Of a stretch of 64,000 nucleotides of DNA, positions 1 to 8,048 are shown one piece after another (the first letter of the stretch is position 1; the number at the start of each line of letters is the position of its first letter). The stretch lies in NCBI RefSeq assembly GCF_002246015.1, contig NZ_NOLJ01000010.1:127053-191052 (forward strand), given 5' to 3'. The position numbers were made by a program, and so were the translations under genes. Below the pieces are notes generated by a model, which made no database searches, was not told the DNA's origin, and saw nothing but the letters and a program-made list of their open reading frames with translations. Source of the DNA: Nostoc sp. 'Peltigera membranacea cyanobiont' 210A (GTDB lineage: Bacteria > Cyanobacteriota > Cyanobacteriia > Cyanobacteriales > Nostocaceae).

Positions 1-235
1 GAACTGCAAACAAGCCGATTTTAAAACCACATTAAGGGTCTTGTCAGTTTTTGGTAATCATATAGTGGTACGGTGGACTGGTTTAAGCAGAGGGCAATAT
101 TGCTTGAAAAGCTTATTATTTCGTTGACTTACAAAAGGTTTCGATTTTCTGTAGGTAAATTTATTTGGTATTTGCGAAATTTACCAATTTGCCGTTGTAT
201 AAGGTAATAACGATAAGATTATTGGAGACACGAAT

Positions 236-742
236 ATGCTGAACCAAAAACAAGTTAAACCAGTAAAATCTAGCTTATATTCAAAAAAATTGAAAAGTTT
301 TCTAGTTGGTAATTTCATCAAACCTAAGCTTTATTTATTGATATTGTTGACTGCAACCACTGGAGGGATTGTTATAGTCCCTGAGCTAGTTCCTCCAGTC
401 CAGGCTGGAGTACCATGGCAAGAACTACCAGGATTACTACAACAATTTGAAAGATTTGTCTTGCCTACCTCTAAATTGTTCGATGGTCACGTTAGAATTC
501 CCGGCAGGAGTGGGCGGGTTATTTTAGAATGCCTAAGCGACGCAGAGGAATATGGTGAGTTAGGAGCTGGTCTTTTTGTGTTGTTAAAACAAAATGGAGA
601 GTGGGGGTCCAAGTACGTGATGCGCCACGGCGACCAGATAGAGGTGCCCGTTAAAAGTGGTTTACGTTATAAAGTACAGCGCTTAGACGGAAAAGGTGAT
701 CCCACTGGTGAATTGATAGAGGGAGTATTTGAAGAATACTAA
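236..742 (+). CDS. Small exported or membrane-anchored protein of unknown function
   Basis: 168 aa; I do not recognise the family. A basic N-terminus of about 32 residues is followed by a hydrophobic stretch (about residues 33-50, LYLLILLTATTGGIVIV) and then PVQAG, which could be an Ala-x-Ala-like cleavage region, so the protein is probably exported or held by one membrane helix. The remainder is a soluble, beta-rich looking domain with a conserved-looking GRSGRVILECLSDAE stretch. The ATG is preceded by GGAGA at a 7-base spacing, which supports this start. It lies on the same strand as the STAND NTPase downstream but 470 bases away, so co-transcription is doubtful. Confidence 0.7.
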   Translation: MLNQKQVKPVKSSLYSKKLKSFLVGNFIKPKLYLLILLTATTGGIVIVPELVPPVQAGVPWQELPGLLQQFERFVLPTSKLFDGHVRIPGRSGRVILECLSDAEEYGELGAGLFVLLKQNGEWGSKYVMRHGDQIEVPVKSGLRYKVQRLDGKGDPTGELIEGVFEEY

Positions 743-871
743 GAATAAATGGCTTATTTTCCGCAATACCTTAGCCAAAATAAGAGGATGAAGAGAGGAG
801 ACCGATGTAACAAAATTATTGTCTTCGCATAAATTTCCAAGCTTAGGTGCGATCGCAAACTTTGAAGAGAT

Positions 872-1187
872 ATGACTGCGGTAGTAGAGTTATTGTCTCT
901 CACAACGACAACTCAAAACCTACTCTCCAGCCTATGCCCGACATCTTATCACTGTTACAATGCCTCCTGCCGAGGGTTTTAGCTAACCTTTAAAACATCC
1001 CTTAATGTAGATTCCCGGTTTTGTGAAAGGCATCTGAGTGACAGAAAAAATTGGCAACCAAATATTGTTCCGAAATGAACCCAATTGAATTATCGATCTC
1101 TGGTTAAGGGAGCGCGAGGAACGGTTTTTCATCTTGACCAGTGAACCCGGAGTGGGAAAGAGTACAGTCGCTAATTTACCATTTTAA
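872..1187 (+). pseudogene. Fossil of a STAND/AAA-type P-loop NTPase gene
   Basis: The gap between the 168-aa gene and the large NTPase holds no intact gene. At 1089-1187 an open stretch, bounded by stops, reads DLWLREREERFFILTSEPGV followed by GKSTVAN and a stop. This is a clear Walker A segment with the same context (RFxILTxEPGxGKS) as the intact NTPase just downstream, but with no start and no downstream domain. An ATG-started 36-codon frame at 872-982 may be debris of its N-terminus, though that is weak. I read the region as the remains of a tandem NTPase copy. Confidence 0.6.
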
Positions 1188-1213
1188 TTGAAAACATTCT
1201 GGAATCTCAAACC

Positions 1214-4200
1214 ATGACTGTTCTGTCTTCAAGCAAGGATGATTTGTTCAACTTGGAATTGATCCGCTCCTATGTGGACGTGGAACTGAACCCCCGATTT
1301 GTCGAACGCCATTGGCTGAAGCAGCAGGTTGAGGATAAGTTGGCTGATCCAGATTGCCGTTTTATATTACTGACCGCAGAACCAGGAGCGGGTAAGTCTG
1401 CTTTTATGGCTTGGCTGGCACATCAGCATCCTAATTGGTGTCGTTATTTCATCCGTCGTGACCAGCGCACTCCTTTTAGTGATGTCGGATCTCATTCATT
1501 CCTATTGCAGGTGGGATTCCAACTGGCAGCGATATATCCTGAACTGTTTAAGGAAGAACAAATTAAGATCGTAGTGGAGCAACGTATTAGTACAGCGACC
1601 GATAGTAACATTGTGGGTGCTTACATTAACAATATGTTTGCGTCTCCATTTTATAAAAAAGTTTTCCAGATTAAACAGCAGGTGACGCACAGCAAGGATA
1701 CCAATATCACAGGAATTCACATTGATAATTTTTATCCTACCGAACGCGATTTGCCGCCAGAAAACCTTGAGTTCATGGCATTATTTGATCCAGCAAAAGC
1801 CATGATGGAACAAGTTGAGAACGGGGAGCATCCACAACGCCAGATTGTCGTGCTGGTGGATGCGTTGGATGAATTGCGTTATCAAGACAGCGAACTATCA
1901 TTACTTAAGTGGCTGACAAACTGCCCAGAATTACCCGCAAATTTACGATTTGTCTTGACCTGTCGTCCCGATGATGACTTGCTGAGAAACTTTCGAGGAA
2001 CTCAGCAGGGTCGTATTCAAGAAATAGAAATCGCGGAGGAAGATCCAGATGTGATTCAGGATTTGACTCGCTATACCCGTTTTCTGATTGAAACGCCAGA
2101 AGTGAATCAAATCCTGATCGAAATGTGTCAGGACTTGGATGAGTTTACCCATCAGGCAGTTACTAAGGCAAGTGGCAACTTTGGTTATTTAGGAGCAATC
2201 GGTCGTGCAGTAGATAAGGCAATTCGTCAGAATCAGGAGGAACTGCTTAGAGATATCCTTAAATTGTCTGAATTGCCCGATACTCTGCAATATCTATATG
2301 CTTTTTTCTTAAACAAGATTAAGGATACTGTTGCTAAAGAGAAAGTCAGCGTTGAAGATGCAGAGGGTGAGATTGGTTATATCCCAGTTTGGTCTGCTGT
2401 ATATAAACCTATTCTGGGCATTCTTTCCGTTTCTCTTGAACCCCTGACTCCTCACCAGATTCAGAAACTAGGCTTAATCCAAGCTGAATTTGACTATATA
2501 ACGGCAGCTATAGAGAAGTTACAACAGTTCCTAGATCAAGTAGGAAATTGTTATCGCCTTTACCACAGCACTTTACCTGAGTTTTTTATCTCACCAAAAA
2601 CGAAAGAACGGACAGATTATTCCTACTGCTATGTGGATGCTGTTAAACAGAATCAGCGTATTGTCAACTATTACCAAGCGGGAGCAAAGTCTTGGGTAGA
2701 AGTCGATCTCAAGAAAATTGCAGAAGATGACTATGGACGACGGCATCTAGCTCAACATTTGGTAAGCGGAGATCGGGTTGAGGAACTTCATACGCTGTTG
2801 AAACTCAAGAAAGATGAAAGGAACGCCTGGTTCGATGCCAGAAAGTTAAAAGATGATGTTTTAGGTTTTCTGAATGATGTGAAACTTGCTTGGCAAATTG
2901 CTGAAAAAGAATTTTCTACTTCCCAATCCTCCCGCTCAATTGTTCTGCAATGTCGTTACGCCTTAATAACCTCATCCATCAACAGATTAACTGGTAAACT
3001 CCGAACTGAATTGGTTATAGAACTGGCAAGGAGAGACTTAGATACGGGCTGGGCTTATTTCCAACAAATGGTATCTAAGCAAAACTTAGATTTAGAGATT
3101 TTAAGTAAACTCGAACGTCAAACACCTGAATCTGAATTTGAGAAAAAGCTTTTACAGAATGTAGAAAAATTTTCTGACAAGAGTTACCAAATCTTGGTCA
3201 AATCCGCACTGATCCAATACTACCACTCTGAGTTATCAGATATTTTGGAGACAGTAAAAGTAATTGAGAAGGAGAAAGATAAAGTTCAAGCTCTAAAGAT
3301 GTTAGTTCCCCACTTATCTTGGGATTCGATGCAACTATCAAAGATTTTAGAGGTGGCAGAGGGAATCTCAGATGAAGTTGTAGTTCAACTTTTGAGTATC
3401 CTGCCACAATATTTCTCCGAGTCTAAAGAACTGTTAGAAAAAGTTTTAACGATATCACAAAATTTTAATAGGTATCAGCGAGGAGATGTTCTGATTGGAC
3501 TGGCACCATACTTATCTAATAAATTACTTAAACAGGCTTTAGACCGTGTACTAGTTGATGAAAATGAAGAATCTCAGGGGCGGTCTCTTGAGGCATTAGC
3601 CACTGCTCCCTACTTAAATGGAGACCTTGAAAAAAAGATTAGAAAAAAGGCAGAATCATATAAAAATCTGTATTTTAAAACTAAAGTACTTAGTGCTCTG
3701 TTAATACGCTTAACAGACCAATTAGACAAGGCCCAATTAGAGGCTCAATTAGATAATTTTCTACAAAAGGTACAGAGATTTGAAGATGAACATGATAAAG
3801 CTCAAATCATGAGCGTACTAGCATTTCGCTTGCCCTTAGACCAACTAGAGCAGATTTTACAAAAGGTGCAGACATTTGAAGATGAATATGATAAAGCTAA
3901 AATCCTGAGTATACTAGCATCTCGGTTGCCCTCAGACCAGCTAGAGCAAATTTTACAAAATGTGCAGACATTTAAATATGAGTATTCCAAAGTTTCGGTT
4001 TTAGAAAGACTAGCTAATAATCCCAATTTAACGTCAGGTCTAATAAAAACAATCCAGCAACAGGCAGAAAATTTTTATGACAAAGACAATAAAATTAAAG
4101 TTTTAAGTGCTTTAGTAATGCACTTGCCTCAAAACCAACGAGAAACATACTTCTCCACCAACCAACTAGTTAATATTTTGGAAGAGGTACAGACAATTAA

Positions 4201-5281
4201 GGATAACAAAGATGATTACCAAACTAACGCTATTAGATATTTGTTAGCTCAACTTCCACAACAGGTAGGAGTGTTAGAAGAAGTAAATACACTTGATGTT
4301 GAGTATTACAAAGATTTGGCTAAGAAAGAAATGACAATCTGTTTGTCTTCAGATCAACTAGATAAAATTCTACAAGAGGTAGAAAAGGTTGAACATGAAG
4401 AAGATAAAGTTTTCGCTTTGAGGGGAATAGCTATTACTCCCAACTTAGAGCCAGGTCTAATACAAAAAATTCAGCAACAGACAGAATCATTTCAACAGTA
4501 TGGTAAAGTTCTAGTTCTCAGTGCGTTGTCAAAACACTGGGGATCATACTCGGAACTAATAAATAAGACTTTAAAAGAGGCAAATAAAATTGAAGATAAC
4601 ATTAATAAAGCTCAGGTTCTCAGCGCACTAGCATCTCACTTACCCTTAATCCAACTAGATAAAGTATTAGATAAACTTCTACAAGAGATACAGACACTTA
4701 AAGGTGAGTACTGGAAAGTAAAAGTTCTCAGTAAACTGGCATTCCGCTTATCCCAATTATCTTTAGATCAACACCACAATTCTTCAGATCAACACCACAA
4801 TTCTTCAGATCAACACCACAATTGGCTATATAAAAACCACAAGGATCAAATTATACTTACTTTGGCACCAATCTTTCATTTAGATCAACTAGATGAAATT
4901 CTAGAACAGCTAATAGATCAAATTCTACAAGACATACAGATATCTAAAACAGGGGCTTTCAAACCTTTGGCTTTGAGTACAATATTACCCCATTTGGCGT
5001 TAGACCAAATAAAAAAGGTTCTAAAGGTGACACAAGTAATTGAGGATAGGTCTGAGCGTGCTGACATTTTGAGAGTTTTAGCACTTGAATTAGCAAAGTT
5101 TCCCTGCGATCATCTCCACGACCTTTGGGTTGAGATGCTTCACATCTTGGCTAGTCGCGACCGTAGGAGCTTGTTATCTGATTTTCGGGAGTTGACCCCC
5201 GTCATTTCTAGTCTAGGCAAGGATGAAGCAATAGTGAACATCTGTCATGCTATTAAAGACATAGGGCGGCAGTGGGCGTGA
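1214..5281 (+). CDS. STAND-type P-loop NTPase with C-terminal helical repeats
   Basis: 1355 aa, presumed cytoplasmic. Walker A EPGAGKS is at residues 56-62, Walker B VVLVDALDE at 212-220, and a sensor-like FVLTCRP at about 246-252. These mark a NACHT/STAND-like signal-transduction ATPase. A helical region follows to about residue 620. From there to about 1320 are many imperfect ~36-residue alpha-helical repeats (pattern DKAxILSxLAxxLPxDQLExIL), which could be the ligand-sensing superstructure. There is no obvious N-terminal effector domain: the P-loop begins within 60 residues of the start, so the effector is probably encoded separately. The next two same-strand genes, a lipase and a transglutaminase-like hydrolase, are candidates. 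Proteins of this architecture are known in immunity and cell-death roles; the function here is inferred. A 21-bp in-frame minisatellite lies near residues 1183-1203. Confidence 0.8.
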   Translation: MTVLSSSKDDLFNLELIRSYVDVELNPRFVERHWLKQQVEDKLADPDCRFILLTAEPGAGKSAFMAWLAHQHPNWCRYFIRRDQRTPFSDVGSHSFLLQVGFQLAAIYPELFKEEQIKIVVEQRISTATDSNIVGAYINNMFASPFYKKVFQIKQQVTHSKDTNITGIHIDNFYPTERDLPPENLEFMALFDPAKAMMEQVENGEHPQRQIVVLVDALDELRYQDSELSLLKWLTNCPELPANLRFVLTCRPDDDLLRNFRGTQQGRIQEIEIAEEDPDVIQDLTRYTRFLIETPEVNQILIEMCQDLDEFTHQAVTKASGNFGYLGAIGRAVDKAIRQNQEELLRDILKLSELPDTLQYLYAFFLNKIKDTVAKEKVSVEDAEGEIGYIPVWSAVYKPILGILSVSLEPLTPHQIQKLGLIQAEFDYITAAIEKLQQFLDQVGNCYRLYHSTLPEFFISPKTKERTDYSYCYVDAVKQNQRIVNYYQAGAKSWVEVDLKKIAEDDYGRRHLAQHLVSGDRVEELHTLLKLKKDERNAWFDARKLKDDVLGFLNDVKLAWQIAEKEFSTSQSSRSIVLQCRYALITSSINRLTGKLRTELVIELARRDLDTGWAYFQQMVSKQNLDLEILSKLERQTPESEFEKKLLQNVEKFSDKSYQILVKSALIQYYHSELSDILETVKVIEKEKDKVQALKMLVPHLSWDSMQLSKILEVAEGISDEVVVQLLSILPQYFSESKELLEKVLTISQNFNRYQRGDVLIGLAPYLSNKLLKQALDRVLVDENEESQGRSLEALATAPYLNGDLEKKIRKKAESYKNLYFKTKVLSALLIRLTDQLDKAQLEAQLDNFLQKVQRFEDEHDKAQIMSVLAFRLPLDQLEQILQKVQTFEDEYDKAKILSILASRLPSDQLEQILQNVQTFKYEYSKVSVLERLANNPNLTSGLIKTIQQQAENFYDKDNKIKVLSALVMHLPQNQRETYFSTNQLVNILEEVQTIKDNKDDYQTNAIRYLLAQLPQQVGVLEEVNTLDVEYYKDLAKKEMTICLSSDQLDKILQEVEKVEHEEDKVFALRGIAITPNLEPGLIQKIQQQTESFQQYGKVLVLSALSKHWGSYSELINKTLKEANKIEDNINKAQVLSALASHLPLIQLDKVLDKLLQEIQTLKGEYWKVKVLSKLAFRLSQLSLDQHHNSSDQHHNSSDQHHNWLYKNHKDQIILTLAPIFHLDQLDEILEQLIDQILQDIQISKTGAFKPLALSTILPHLALDQIKKVLKVTQVIEDRSERADILRVLALELAKFPCDHLHDLWVEMLHILASRDRRSLLSDFRELTPVISSLGKDEAIVNICHAIKDIGRQWA
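4760..4822 (+). repeat. In-frame 21-bp tandem repeat (3 units)
   Basis: Three consecutive 21-base units (TCTTCAGATCAACACCACAA plus T, the first with one change) encode SSDQHHN repeats inside the helical-repeat region of the NTPase. The unit length keeps the frame, so copy number could vary without breaking the gene. Confidence 0.9.
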
Positions 5282-5447
5282 AGATACCATGCAATCCCTT
5301 ACTTTAGGAATGAAAAGTGCCGGAACGATTATTAACGATATCATCAGCAAGTTTTATTCCAATTGTCAATAATTTGGACTAAATGACAATTTATTTAAAA
5401 GTTAATAAGCCAACACATATTAAAAAGCTTGAAAGGGGCTAAAAACA

Positions 5448-6905
5448 ATGGCAAAAGTACAAATGCGTGATATCGTCGTTATTCTGCCTGGGATTACAGG
5501 TAGTGTTCTTCAGAAGGACGGCAAAGATATCTGGGCAGTATCGGGACAAGCTGCGTGGCAGGCTTTGCGTACTTTAGGGGACTCACTTCAGTGGCTAAAA
5601 ATGGCAGGAGACGACCCTGACGCTGAGTATTTGGACGATGGTATCAAAGCAACTCGTTTGGTTGACGATGCACATCTTGTTCCAGGTTTGGTCAAAATTG
5701 ATGGCTATACTACGACTGCACGATTGATAACAGATTACTTTGAGGTTATTTCTGGTGATATTCGTGAAGATAAGCCAGCAAATTTCTTTAAATTTCCCTA
5801 CGACTGGCGACGTGATAATCGTGTAAACGCCAAAATACTCAAAAAATATCTGGATTTGCGTTTAAAGCAGTGGCGAGAATACACGGGTATTAAGGATGCT
5901 AAAGTCATTTTAATGGCACACAGCATGGGTGGACTCGTTTCTCGGTATTACTTGGAAGTGTTGCAAGGATGGCGAGATTGTAAAGCTCTTATTACCTTCG
6001 GTACACCCTTCCGAGGTTCTCTTAATGGTGTTAACTTTTTAGCAAACGGTTATAAACAACAATTCTTAGACTTAACTGAGGTAATGCGATCGCTTCCTTC
6101 AGTCTATCAATTGATGCCGATATACAAAATGTTAAAAATTGGCAACGAGTACCATCGTATTGCCGAAGCACCTGTAAAACTTCCCTACATCATCAAAGAA
6201 CGCGCTGAAAACGCTCTCAAATTTCACCGCGAAATTGAAGATGCTGTAAATAGCCACAAAAATGATGCAGCCTATCACCAGTCTTACAAAATTATTCCCA
6301 TAGTAGGTACTAAACAAACCACTTTCCAGTCAGCAAATTTCGCTGATGGTCAACTAACAGTTAGTTTAGACTTACCCACAGGCATTGATTCACTCTTAGG
6401 TGATGGTGATGGAACTGTTCCATACTTGTCAGCGATACCCATCGAATTATCTAGTGAATACAGGGAAACTTATATCCCTGGACAACATGGTTCGCTCCAA
6501 AACAATGACAAAATTTTAGGGCAACTCCTCGAACGTTTAAAAGGAATGCAAGTGCAAGGATTAGGTGATATCCGCGATCCATTTTATGTTGAAGTAAGTC
6601 CAAAAGCCGCAGAGCAACCAGCTATTTGTTTGACTTTGGATGACCTCTATTTAGCAGATGAGGCTATCGAGGTACGCGCCAAAATACTTAATACAGATAG
6701 AGATAACGGGCAACTGAAAGCCAAAATAGAACCTGTTTCTGGTGAGGGTAAATCTTTGAATGTAGATTTTGAGGAGCAAAACGGAGAATGGGTGCTGACA
6801 CTTGGCGATTTAGCTCAAGGTTTGTATCGTCTAAAAGTACAAACTGAAAAAACTGGCGCTCAAGCTCCTATTCCTGTTAGTAGCTTGTTTGAAGTAGTCA
6901 AATAA
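5448..6905 (+). CDS. LCAT-family alpha/beta-hydrolase (lipase or acyltransferase)
   Basis: 485 aa. The fold signature is an N-terminal LPGITGS oxyanion loop (13-19), the nucleophile elbow AHSMGG with Ser159, an acidic residue in GDGDGTVP (Asp319/321), and His347 in PGQHGS. This matches the lecithin:cholesterol acyltransferase/lipase family, which hydrolyses or transfers acyl chains of lipids. About 100 C-terminal residues form a separate beta-rich domain (from about 385). No signal peptide is visible, so it should act in the cytoplasm, possibly on the inner leaflet. The start is supported by AAGGGG about 10 bases upstream. It sits 166 bases after the STAND NTPase on the same strand. I infer that it may be that protein's lipid-attacking effector, but it could be an ordinary esterase. 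Confidence 0.8.
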   Translation: MAKVQMRDIVVILPGITGSVLQKDGKDIWAVSGQAAWQALRTLGDSLQWLKMAGDDPDAEYLDDGIKATRLVDDAHLVPGLVKIDGYTTTARLITDYFEVISGDIREDKPANFFKFPYDWRRDNRVNAKILKKYLDLRLKQWREYTGIKDAKVILMAHSMGGLVSRYYLEVLQGWRDCKALITFGTPFRGSLNGVNFLANGYKQQFLDLTEVMRSLPSVYQLMPIYKMLKIGNEYHRIAEAPVKLPYIIKERAENALKFHREIEDAVNSHKNDAAYHQSYKIIPIVGTKQTTFQSANFADGQLTVSLDLPTGIDSLLGDGDGTVPYLSAIPIELSSEYRETYIPGQHGSLQNNDKILGQLLERLKGMQVQGLGDIRDPFYVEVSPKAAEQPAICLTLDDLYLADEAIEVRAKILNTDRDNGQLKAKIEPVSGEGKSLNVDFEEQNGEWVLTLGDLAQGLYRLKVQTEKTGAQAPIPVSSLFEVVK

Positions 6906-6939
6906 TCTCACTTGTCATGAGCAATTAAATAGATTGAAT

Positions 6940-7018
6940 TTTGTAGAGGCATGATTAACAAAGTATCAACGCAGAGAAATTTTCTCTGGCGCGCTGATAA
7001 CATTCATTTCTCTACAAA
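6940..7018. repeat. Hairpin-forming intergenic repeat
   Basis: Outer arms TTTGTAGAG and CTCTACAAA enclose an inner palindrome CAGAGAAATTTTCTCTG. This is a small MITE-like element or structured spacer between the lipase and the transglutaminase-like gene. Confidence 0.55.
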
Positions 7019-7059
7019 CACATCTTTATCTTTTGATATAAAAATAAAGGAGTAATTCT

Positions 7060-7971
7060 ATGTTACAGAATGAATGGAAATGGTCTAAAGCAGATGAAAA
7101 GTCATTGGCACAGTTTGTTAATGAAAAAGCTTTTGAACTATTGCTTAAGTTACCTGTTAATCGTTTTGATTTAATTAACACTCCCCAAGATCGCAAAGAA
7201 CTAATCAAGACAATTTATGAAACTCTCCTCAGTCTTAAAATTCACTATGCTCATGAAAAGTATCAACCAGAGAAGGAAACACAACTCATACGAACCCCTT
7301 CTGCAATTCTCTCACAACCAGGAGAAGGAACGTGCCTAGATTTAGCACTCCTGTTCTGTAGTATATGCTTTGGATGTGATTTACTACCATTGGTGATTGT
7401 AATTGAAGGTCACGCATTGGCAGCAGTATCTCTTAACTATAAGCGGCAGAATGATGAATGGAATAAAGCCTTCGAGGCAGAGCGTAACTTATTTAATAAT
7501 AATGAATTGTTTGCAGGAGAAGAAAAACGAGAGAAATTATTGGGGCTAATTAATGATGGAGATTACATTGCCATCGAATGTACGGGTTTTGCTCACTCCA
7601 AGACTTTGAGTGACTTGGAGCAGCCAGAAGCCAAGAAACGTGAGAAAGATGGAAGTTTACAATTTGATAGAGCTATTGATGTTGGTCGTCAACAACTTAG
7701 CAACCCGAAGCGACCTTTTAAATTTGCAATTGATATTGCAGCCGCTCAATACCTTTGGAAGATTCCGCCTTTAGAATTTCCAAGTTTATCAAGTGAAGCA
7801 ACTCAATTAATTACAGCTGTAGCAGAGCAAAAATTTGGCACACTCAAAGACGGTAAAGTAATAGGTATTGATGCAAGAGGACTAGAGGGAGGTGGAAATT
7901 TAAAATCCAAACAAGATACTGATACTATGGAAGGCGGAGAAATGACAGGCATCAAATTGGGTAGCCTTTAA
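7060..7971 (+). CDS. Transglutaminase-like cysteine hydrolase domain protein
   Basis: 303 aa. The core motif GEGTCLDLALLFC places a probable nucleophile at Cys92. EGHALAAV supplies His118, and AIECTG (Glu173) is in the place of the third acidic residue. This Cys-His-Asp/Glu arrangement is the transglutaminase-like/papain-like fold, whose members act as proteases, amidases or transferases. The C-terminal 45 residues are Gly-rich and contain two related segments, DGKVIGIDARG and GGEMTGIKLGS, possibly beta-strand-forming. A strong AAGGAG lies 8 bases before the ATG. It is the third same-strand gene after the STAND NTPase and the lipase, and is followed by convergent histidine kinases, so it closes the cassette. 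Substrate unknown. Confidence 0.7.
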   Translation: MLQNEWKWSKADEKSLAQFVNEKAFELLLKLPVNRFDLINTPQDRKELIKTIYETLLSLKIHYAHEKYQPEKETQLIRTPSAILSQPGEGTCLDLALLFCSICFGCDLLPLVIVIEGHALAAVSLNYKRQNDEWNKAFEAERNLFNNNELFAGEEKREKLLGLINDGDYIAIECTGFAHSKTLSDLEQPEAKKREKDGSLQFDRAIDVGRQQLSNPKRPFKFAIDIAAAQYLWKIPPLEFPSLSSEATQLITAVAEQKFGTLKDGKVIGIDARGLEGGGNLKSKQDTDTMEGGEMTGIKLGSL

Positions 7972-8048
7972 CAAGTTTATTCATCTTTGTTCATCTATTT
8001 AGAGGTAAACAAATTAGCATAATATGTAATGAAGAACCAACTGTATTG

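Noticed and set aside
5289..5372. 27-codon frame after the STAND NTPase (MQSLTLGMKSAGTIIND)
   Set aside because: Too short, no ribosome-binding site and no evidence of conservation available.
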